Assembly (NCBI RefSeq): GCF_000586475.1
Contig: NZ_BAWJ01000001.1
Location: 62,001-126,000 of the forward strand
DNA length: 64,000 nt
Direction of reading: 5' to 3'
Source of the DNA: Psychrobacter sp. JCM 18903
Lineage (GTDB): Bacteria > Pseudomonadota > Gammaproteobacteria > Pseudomonadales > Moraxellaceae
The position numbers and the translations under genes are program-made. Shown piece by piece: positions 58,065-64,000 of the stretch (positions within the stretch are counted from its first letter, which is position 1; the number at the start of each line of letters is the position of its first letter). The notes under the pieces were generated by a model. That model was given only the letters and a program-made list of their open reading frames with translations, ran no database searches and was not told the origin of the DNA.

Positions 58065-58610
58065 ATGCCGCAATACAATACCAGCTCTACTGCCAAAAAA
58101 GCCCCATTAAATCATGAGCTATATATGTCGATACTTATGACGCCTGATATGGCGAATTTTATTGGCAATGTGCATGGTGGTGATTTGCTTAAGATGCTAG
58201 ATCAAGTCGCTTACGCTTGCGCCAGTCGCTATAGCGGCAATTATGTGGTGACGCTATCTGTCGACCAAGTGATGTTCCGTGAGCCTATATATGTTGGCGA
58301 ATTGGTTACCTTTGCGGCAAGTGTTAATTATGTGGGGAATACTTCAATGGAGGTCGGTATTCGCGTCGAAGCAGAAGACGTTCGAGCCCGTACTGTACGC
58401 CATACCAACAGCTGCTATTTTACGATGGTCGCTATCGATGATAATGGCAAGCCCACACCTGCGCCGCCACTTGATATCAAAAATCCCATGCAGCAATGCC
58501 GCGCCGATGCCGCACTAGAGCGTAAAAACCTGCGTCTGGAAAGCTCGCATCGACCCAGTTGTGATATAGGAGATATGATTGGTGAGCTGGCTAATCTTCA
58601 TGATCGTTAA
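58065..58610 (+). CDS. Acyl-CoA thioesterase, hotdog fold
   Basis: 181 residues from ATG 58065 after AAGGA; the frame is open 29 codons upstream but without coding character. Hotdog motifs: MTPDMANFIGNVHGGDLLKMLDQVAYACASRYSG with the HGG loop and the catalytic Asp, TLSVDQVMFREPIYVGELV and NTSMEVGIRVEAED, TNSCYFTMVAID. It hydrolyses acyl-CoA, probably in turnover of fatty acids. Not recognised as a specific YciA/TesB member. Confidence 0.88.
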   Translation: MPQYNTSSTAKKAPLNHELYMSILMTPDMANFIGNVHGGDLLKMLDQVAYACASRYSGNYVVTLSVDQVMFREPIYVGELVTFAASVNYVGNTSMEVGIRVEAEDVRARTVRHTNSCYFTMVAIDDNGKPTPAPPLDIKNPMQQCRADAALERKNLRLESSHRPSCDIGDMIGELANLHDR

Positions 58611-58714
58611 GACAAATAGACCTTGTATAGTCAGTTAAACGGCTTTCAATATACGGTCTATTAATCTGGTTAAATATATATATCTGCGTTCAAAAAGCCT
58701 ATATCGAGATTATT

Positions 58715-59836
58715 ATGAGCTTAAAACCATCGGAAGCCGAGTCACACACTCCTGTTTCTCATCAGTCAGCGCCGCATAATAGTCGTGCTCGAGGCACTGG
58801 TACGCTCATTAAAGATACCACTTCTGATAGTGATTCTCGTTCTGTATTAGACGGTTCTGCTAAGTCGACCACTAATAAAGACAAGCAACATTCCGCTTCA
58901 TTGGTAACGGTATTAATTGCCGTTGGAGCCAACATTATCATTGCGATTGCCAAAACGGTAGCAGCATTTATGACGGGTTCTGCTTCTATGATCGCAGAGT
59001 CAGCGCATTCGTGGGCAGATGCAGGTAACGGTACCTTATTAATCGTCGCCGAGAAAAAGGCGATCAAACCTGCTGATGAAAGCCATCCCCTCGGCTATGG
59101 CAAAGAAGCTTATGTCTGGTCGATGATTGCCGCTTTTGGTGTCTTTATGGCAGGTTCGATTGTCTCCATTTATACTGGTATCACCGAGTGGAATGCTGCG
59201 GAAAGCGAGACCAACTATACCATCGGTTTCATTGTATTGGCGATTGCGTTTGTGCTCGAAGGGTTTTCATTAGGGCAAGCTTACTTACAAAGTAAAAAGC
59301 ATGGTGAAGCGATAAATGTCAGCGCCATTGGCTATGTGGTCGATACGTCAAACCCAACTTTACGTGGCGTATTCTTTGAAGACTTGGCAGCTGTCATTGG
59401 CTTGGTTGTCGCTGCTGCTGCCATGGGTATGCATGCTTATACGGGACAGCCGTTTTGGGATGCGCTCGGCTCTATCATTGTCGGAATATTATTGGGTGCG
59501 GTAGCCATCTTTTTAATTAGCCGTAACCGTGACTTTTTGGTCGGTTATAAAGTATCAGAGAGGATACATGGCTATGCATTGACCGAGTTACTCAATCATC
59601 CAGATATAGATAGTGTGTCGTACTTACATTTGGAGTGGGTGGGACCCAAAAAGATATTTATGGTGGCGGCAGTCGATATCGCTGGTAATCAAAAAGAAAA
59701 AGAGATTGCCCAAAAATTCGAAATTATTGAAAGTCAGTTCCGTGCGAATCCTTTATTTCAGGAAGCTATCCTGACATTATCTGTACCCAATGCCGAAACT
59801 TTGAGCTTACCCAATAGTTATAACCAAGATGCCTGA
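58715..59836 (+). CDS. Cation diffusion facilitator, ZnT9-like branch
   Basis: 373 residues. A disordered N-terminus of 60 residues precedes about six membrane helices. The metal site of helix 2 reads AESAHSWADAGN; helix 5 reads FFEDLAAVIGL, where usual CDF exporters have HxxxD. The E/D variant is that of the SLC30A9 (ZnT9)-like branch. PADESHPLGYGKEAYVWS is the conserved loop. The C-terminal domain (KVSERIHGYALTELLNHPDIDSV) is the cytoplasmic dimer domain. It probably moves zinc or another divalent metal; specificity cannot be read. A DUF2059 gene follows 15 bases later. Confidence 0.85.
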   Translation: MSLKPSEAESHTPVSHQSAPHNSRARGTGTLIKDTTSDSDSRSVLDGSAKSTTNKDKQHSASLVTVLIAVGANIIIAIAKTVAAFMTGSASMIAESAHSWADAGNGTLLIVAEKKAIKPADESHPLGYGKEAYVWSMIAAFGVFMAGSIVSIYTGITEWNAAESETNYTIGFIVLAIAFVLEGFSLGQAYLQSKKHGEAINVSAIGYVVDTSNPTLRGVFFEDLAAVIGLVVAAAAMGMHAYTGQPFWDALGSIIVGILLGAVAIFLISRNRDFLVGYKVSERIHGYALTELLNHPDIDSVSYLHLEWVGPKKIFMVAAVDIAGNQKEKEIAQKFEIIESQFRANPLFQEAILTLSVPNAETLSLPNSYNQDA

Positions 59837-59851
59837 TAAAGAGAAACTAAT

Positions 59852-60559
59852 ATGAAACTAAGTCTTCAGTCTGCTATAGAGAGCCCTGTTGGGCGTTCAA
59901 TCATGGTTCGCTCATTAAGTATGGCCGTTGTCACTATTAGCGCAGTAGCCAGTCTGACTCAAGCACAGGCTGAGCTGGTAATTCATAATGGGTCTGCTCA
60001 ACAGCAAAGCGTAAGTATCAATAGAATAAGTGCGAATAGCGCTTCTATTAACAATACCGCTTTTATGAATAATAATATTTCCCCAACAGATACGTCTATC
60101 GTTAAGCTGATGGAAGTGATGCACATTGATGAGCAAATAGAATCTATCGTTAACGGGCAACAAGCGGCTATCGATGCTATCAATGTACAAACGCAAAATC
60201 GTACTGAGTCAGTAGGTGATGGTAACTTAAATAAACGCCAACAGGCGCTACAAGAGCAGATTCAAAAAGTGCTAGGTCAATATGCCAAGATAATGACCAA
60301 TACTATCGGCGATACCACTGACAAGCAGACGTTGACGCAAGCATATATTAAGGCGGCAAAAACTTACTATACGCAAGCGGAAGTTGATGCCCAAATTGAT
60401 TTTTATGATACAGAAATGGGGCAAAGTATTCTTGCTAAGCAACCACAAATTACCGCCGCTTTTTTACAGCAATCCTTGCCTGATGATACTAGTGAAACTG
60501 AGGCACAGCTGGATGAGCTTTTACCGCAGATGCAACAAATAATCCAAGGTGTTTTTTAA
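59852..60559 (+). CDS. DUF2059 periplasmic protein
   Basis: 235 residues. Signal peptide cleaved near SLTQAQA-EL. After a Ser/Asn/Ile linker comes a helical DUF2059 domain: SIVKLMEVMHIDEQIESIVNGQQAAI, YIKAAKTYYTQAEVDAQIDFYDTEMGQSILAKQPQI. Function unknown. Its start lies 15 bases after the CDF gene, so the two form an operon. The long N-terminal signal region (about 40 residues) could alternatively start at the inner Met (MVRSLSMAVVT). Confidence 0.8.
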   Translation: MKLSLQSAIESPVGRSIMVRSLSMAVVTISAVASLTQAQAELVIHNGSAQQQSVSINRISANSASINNTAFMNNNISPTDTSIVKLMEVMHIDEQIESIVNGQQAAIDAINVQTQNRTESVGDGNLNKRQQALQEQIQKVLGQYAKIMTNTIGDTTDKQTLTQAYIKAAKTYYTQAEVDAQIDFYDTEMGQSILAKQPQITAAFLQQSLPDDTSETEAQLDELLPQMQQIIQGVF

Positions 60560-60661
60560 CTGACAGCTAATAACTGACAATTTAGCTACTTTGAAGCCCG
60601 TTTCTGAGCGTGAATCTTAAAGTTATTATACATAAATCATTAAACATAAGTTCGTACACAC

Positions 60662-60691
60662 AAAAAAGTCACTATAAAAGTGACCTTTTTT
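60662..60691. terminator. Terminator between DUF2059 and dps
   Basis: AAAAAAGTCACT / AGTGAC-C-TTTTTT with loop ATAAA; serves both convergent genes. Confidence 0.7.
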
Positions 60692-60739
60692 GCTGATATA
60701 GACTATCTTATTGATATAACTGGTTTGAGTACAAAGATA

Positions 60740-61222
60740 TTATTTCTTTGGCGCATTGGCACCGATGAACCAAGCATCTTTATCCACAGTACGGCTTATT
60801 TCTGTTAATAAGTCAGCGGTATCTTCGTCACCCGCATCACCAGCAGCATCAATCCCTTCACGCAATGATGCCGCAATGGTCTTATAACGATTGGTAAGCT
60901 CACGAACATGCTGATCGACTTCAGTGATATCAGTAGGGTAAGTCTCTAGGATAGAGTCCTCAACGACGCGTTTAGAGATACCATTGGCTTTACCGCCAAG
61001 GATAACAATACGCTCAGCGACCGTATCATAAGCTTCAGTCAAGCGACCATAAGTATCATCTAATAACTGATGAACACCGATAAAGCCAGTACCTTGCAAA
61101 TTCCAATGACATTGCTTACTGTCCATACTCAAATCAATGAGATTCGCTAGATTAGCGTTCAATAAGTCGATCATTTTCTTTGCGGTTGCGTCATCTATTC
61201 CACTTGCGTAACGTTCTCTCAT
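60740..61222 (-). CDS. dps: Dps-family ferritin-like DNA protection protein
   Basis: 160 residues, one ferritin-like four-helix subunit that forms 12-mers storing iron and protecting DNA from peroxide. The ferroxidase residues are visible: SKQCHWNLQGTGFIGVHQLLDD (His, His and Asp) and EAYDTVAERIVILGGKA (Glu). The C-terminal end NAPKK is short, without the long lysine tail of E. coli Dps. The start ATG 61222 is supported by family length. It is on the minus strand, divergent from uvrB. Confidence 0.93.
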   Translation of the reverse strand: MRERYASGIDDATAKKMIDLLNANLANLIDLSMDSKQCHWNLQGTGFIGVHQLLDDTYGRLTEAYDTVAERIVILGGKANGISKRVVEDSILETYPTDITEVDQHVRELTNRYKTIAASLREGIDAAGDAGDEDTADLLTEISRTVDKDAWFIGANAPKK

Positions 61223-61593
61223 GTTCTACTCCGTTATGTGTATTATTTTAATGAAAATCTCATTTGTTGTTATTGGTATCTTACTAATGAACTACTTGTT
61301 GATTCGTTATAAATAATAGCAGCTTAAATGAAGATTGAAAGCCTCAAGCTTTAGGCTTTATTAGGTGGTCGTGTAATGAGTTTGTTAATCATGAAAAGCT
61401 TTGTAAATTTAGTAGTTGCTGTGTGCGTTTTTTATAACGAAGGTACTATTTATTCGTTATAAATAGGGCGTGTGACGTCATATCTAGATGCCAATATTGT
61501 AAGAGAAGATGACAAGATAAAACCCTTAATTACCTTTAAAAACCCTAGCTTAGACCCCACATTGTTATAAACCTTCAGAAGAAGAAAGCCATT
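61223..61593. other. Divergent region between dps and uvrB with repeated 11-mers
   Basis: 371 bases holding promoters of both genes. TTCGTTATAAA occurs at 61303-61313 and 61453-61463, and its exact complement at 61431-61441. AGGGCGTGTG at 61464-61474 resembles a solo MITE end. No ORF. Confidence 0.6.
61431..61463. promoter_or_regulatory. Inverted repeat, possible operator
   Basis: TTTATAACGAA (61431-61441) and TTCGTTATAAA (61453-61463), 11-base spacer, one helical turn. A third copy lies 150 bases to the left. Candidate regulator site for dps and/or uvrB; regulator unknown. Confidence 0.45.
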
Positions 61594-63705
61594 ATGCGAA
61601 TGCCTGAACCGCGCTCGTCGCGTCAGTTAAACCAATTGGCCACTCAGCTACAGGGCGAAGCTGAAATTAGTGGTGTCAATGCGTCTGGGACGCAAATATC
61701 AAGTCGTGCTTTTGAGATGGTTACCGAATTTGAGCCAGCAGGCGATCAACCGCAAGCGATTGAAAAGCTCGTCAACGGTATTAATTCTGGCATGGATGAG
61801 CAGTTACTACTGGGTGTAACGGGTTCGGGTAAGACCTATACCATGGCAAAGGTCATCTCTGAGACGCAGCGTCCAACCATTATCATGGCACATAACAAAA
61901 CGCTTGCCGCGCAGTTATATGGTGAGTTTAAGTCATTTTTTCCAAACAATGCCGTTGAGTATTTCGTCAGTTATTATGACTATTATCAGCCGGAAGCCTA
62001 TGTCGCGGCAAGTGACACCTTTATCGAAAAAGACAGCGCTATTAATGATCATATCGATCAGATGCGTCTGTCAGCGACGCGAGCACTCCTAGAGCGCCGT
62101 GATGCAATTATCGTCGCCTCGGTCTCGTGCATTTATGGTTTGGGTGATCCAGAAAGTTATTTAAAAATGCTGCTGCACGTCGTCGTTGGGGACAAAATTG
62201 ATCGCACTGCTACCATTAAACGTCTTGTTGAAATGCAATATACGCGCAATGAGCTAGACTTTGGACGCGGTACGTATCGGCTGCGTGGCGAGCTGCTAGA
62301 TATTTATCCTGCGGAGTCTGAGCAGCTGGCGGTACGTGTGCATTTATTTGATAATGAAGTGGAGAAAATTACTTGGTTTGATCCATTGACAGGTAAGACG
62401 GTACGTAGCGTGCCGCGTATTACTATTTATCCAAAGTCGCACTATGTGACGCCGCGTAATAAACTGGAAGCTGCCAGTCATACGATTCGGGCTGAGCTTG
62501 AGCCGCGTTTGGAGTATTTCCGTGAAAACAATAAACTGATTGAAGCACAGCGTCTTAAAGAGCGTACCCAGTATGATCTTGAGATGATTCAGCAGCTCGG
62601 CTACTGCAACGGTATTGAAAACTATTCGCAGCATCTCTCTGGTCGTCCATCAGGGGAAGCGCCGCCGACCTTATTTGACTATATTCCAGAAGACGCACTG
62701 CTGTTCCTTGATGAGTCACATGTCACTGTTTCGCAAATCGGTGCAATGTATAAAGGCGATAGATCACGTAAAGAGAACTTGGTCAATTATGGCTTTCGTT
62801 TGCCAAGTGCGATGAACAACCGTCCGATGAAGTTTGAAGAGTGGGAGCGTATCAAGCCAAAAACGATTTATGTCAGTGCCACGCCTGCATTGTATGAGCT
62901 TGAACACAGCGAGCAAGTGGTCGAGCAAGTCGTGCGTCCAACGGGTTTGATTGATCCTGAGATTGAGATTCGTCCTGTATTGACGCAGGTCGATGATGTG
63001 TTATCAGAGATTACTAAGCGCCGAGAAAAAGATGAGCGCGTGCTGATTACCACGTTGACCAAGCGCATGTCAGAGGATTTGACCAGTTATCTAAAAGAAT
63101 ACGATGTCAAAGTTGCCTATCTGCACTCGGACATCGATACCGTTGAGCGTATGCAGATCATTCATGAGTTACGTACAGGCGTGCATGATGTGTTGGTCGG
63201 TATTAACCTATTGCGTGAAGGGTTAGATATGCCAGAAGTGTCATTGGTCGCGATATTTGATGCCGATAAAGAAGGCTTTTTGCGTTCTGAGCGTGCACTT
63301 ATTCAGACCATCGGTCGTGCTGCGCGCCATATCAATGGTAAGGCTATCCTTTATGCTGATCGTATTACCAACAGTATGCAAAAGGCGATAGACGAGACCG
63401 ACCGTCGCCGTGAAAAACAAGTGGCATTTAACCTTGAACACAACATCACACCAAAAGGGGCGCGTCGCAGTATTACTGATAAAATCGATACGGGTGACGA
63501 TCAGAATGCCAATGACAATCAAGTGATTCCTATCAAGAGCAATCTACCTGATGTCGATATTAGTATCTTACGCAGTCCTGATTTGCTGGCGAAAGAAATC
63601 AATCGTCTTGAAAAGCTCATGAAGCAGATGTCGCGTGATTTGAAGTTTGAAGATGCTGCAAAAACGCGTGATAAAGTGCTAGAGTTAAAGGCGCATTTGA
63701 TTTAG
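61594..63705 (+). CDS. uvrB: Excinuclease ABC subunit B
   Basis: 703 residues, helicase-like damage-verification subunit of nucleotide excision repair. The conserved part starts at about residue 46 ([17 protein letters not shown]), preceded by about 35 residues absent from E. coli UvrB. Walker [11 protein letters not shown], beta-hairpin region [25 protein letters not shown]-type FLDESHVT, helicase motif [29 protein letters not shown] and [10 protein letters not shown]-terminal UVR motif [24 protein letters not shown] for UvrC binding. An inner ATG could start it ([11 protein letters not shown]), but 61594 has AGAAGAAAG upstream. No SOS box recognised. Confidence 0.96.
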   Translation: MRMPEPRSSRQLNQLATQLQGEAEISGVNASGTQISSRAFEMVTEFEPAGDQPQAIEKLVNGINSGMDEQLLLGVTGSGKTYTMAKVISETQRPTIIMAHNKTLAAQLYGEFKSFFPNNAVEYFVSYYDYYQPEAYVAASDTFIEKDSAINDHIDQMRLSATRALLERRDAIIVASVSCIYGLGDPESYLKMLLHVVVGDKIDRTATIKRLVEMQYTRNELDFGRGTYRLRGELLDIYPAESEQLAVRVHLFDNEVEKITWFDPLTGKTVRSVPRITIYPKSHYVTPRNKLEAASHTIRAELEPRLEYFRENNKLIEAQRLKERTQYDLEMIQQLGYCNGIENYSQHLSGRPSGEAPPTLFDYIPEDALLFLDESHVTVSQIGAMYKGDRSRKENLVNYGFRLPSAMNNRPMKFEEWERIKPKTIYVSATPALYELEHSEQVVEQVVRPTGLIDPEIEIRPVLTQVDDVLSEITKRREKDERVLITTLTKRMSEDLTSYLKEYDVKVAYLHSDIDTVERMQIIHELRTGVHDVLVGINLLREGLDMPEVSLVAIFDADKEGFLRSERALIQTIGRAARHINGKAILYADRITNSMQKAIDETDRRREKQVAFNLEHNITPKGARRSITDKIDTGDDQNANDNQVIPIKSNLPDVDISILRSPDLLAKEINRLEKLMKQMSRDLKFEDAAKTRDKVLELKAHLI

Positions 63706-63746
63706 ATGGTTATTTGAACTGCCGTTAATATCAGTTTGTATCTAAC

Positions 63747-63784
63747 AAAAAGGTGAGTTGCTAATGGCGCAGCTCACCTTTTTT
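63747..63784 (+). terminator. Terminator of uvrB
   Basis: AAAAAGGTGAG / CTCACCTTTTT with a 15-base loop, then T-rich. Confidence 0.85.
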
Positions 63785-63944
63785 ATGGTCTTCTTATGAC
63801 TAAAATAGCCTCGCTTTTGTTCAAGATTATTAATAACTAATAATTGGTTATATCAAAACTTGTGTTTATACTAAATGCCCCTTAATATGATATCAATGAG
63901 CAATATGAACTTATAACAACGGACGTTGAGGCACATAATCCATC

Positions 63945-64000
63945 ATGCAAAATAATAAATTCTTAGAATTAAATGCGAATGAAAACTCACTAGGTATGGC
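63945..64000 (+). CDS. Probable HisC-like aminotransferase, cut by right edge
   Basis: 18 codons visible: MQNNKFLELNANENSLGM. The LNANENxLG motif is the substrate-binding start of histidinol-phosphate-type aminotransferases. Too short to be sure. Confidence 0.45.
   Translation, partial: MQNNKFLELNANENSLGM

Overview
This window looks like a chromosomal segment of a Psychrobacter-like member of the Moraxellaceae. The basis is moderate GC, very AT-rich spacers, the style of the housekeeping proteins (PilS, GacA-type regulator, class II aldolase, UbiE/UbiJ/UbiB order) and a type VI secretion (T6SS) cluster of the Acinetobacter type with a TagX peptidase. The genus is inferred from recalled protein families; no database was searched.

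Layout. 1-2243: PilS-type sensor kinase (cut by the left edge) and a GacA/UvrY-type response regulator. 2671-10683: PBP7-type endopeptidase, thiE, a short DksA-family protein, pgk, an Ala-rich lipoprotein, class II aldolase, ruvA and ruvB. 10776-16948 (minus): D-lactate/glycolate-type FAD oxidase, ubiB, ubiJ, ubiE and a conserved hypothetical gene. 17190-21089: polyphosphate:AMP phosphotransferase and a Pit phosphate transporter. 21210-24565: an aminotransferase fused to an XRE-type DNA-binding domain, msrB and gpx. 24870-25073: tRNA-Val and tRNA-Asp. 25358-29889: a copper-type two-component system facing a DUF411 lipoprotein and two DUF305 proteins. 29946-34588: a T6SS immunity/effector island. 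34591-49899: T6SS genes (vgrG, OmpA-like, tagF, tssM, a large membrane protein, tagX, a lipoprotein, tssK, tssL). 50156-51734: tRNA-Asn and aspartate aminotransferase. 52276-57938: a lipid-modification operon (SDR, FAD oxidoreductase, DUF1365, cyclopropane-fatty-acid-synthase-like enzyme, DUF2177). 58065-63705: thioesterase, CDF transporter, DUF2059 protein, Dps and uvrB. The right edge cuts a probable HisC-like aminotransferase.

How the genes work together. The copper block has a CusR-type box between the regulator and the DUF411/DUF305 genes, so the two-component system very probably controls them. The T6SS block holds the membrane-complex side (TssM, TssL, TssK, TagX, OmpA-like, TagF) and one VgrG with its cargo. 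Sheath, Hcp, ClpV and most baseplate genes are absent, so they must lie elsewhere if the system works. Downstream of vgrG lies an unrecognised two-gene effector/immunity candidate and a row of spare or decaying immunity genes.

Two window-wide features matter for any reading. First, about 19 single-base indels break otherwise good genes, including ruvA, ubiJ and tssM. Most are missing bases and many lie in short homopolymers, so sequence or assembly error is the simplest explanation. Second, a family of small inverted-repeat elements with ends like AGGGCGTGTCCTCA is scattered between genes in versions of 31 to 172 bp.
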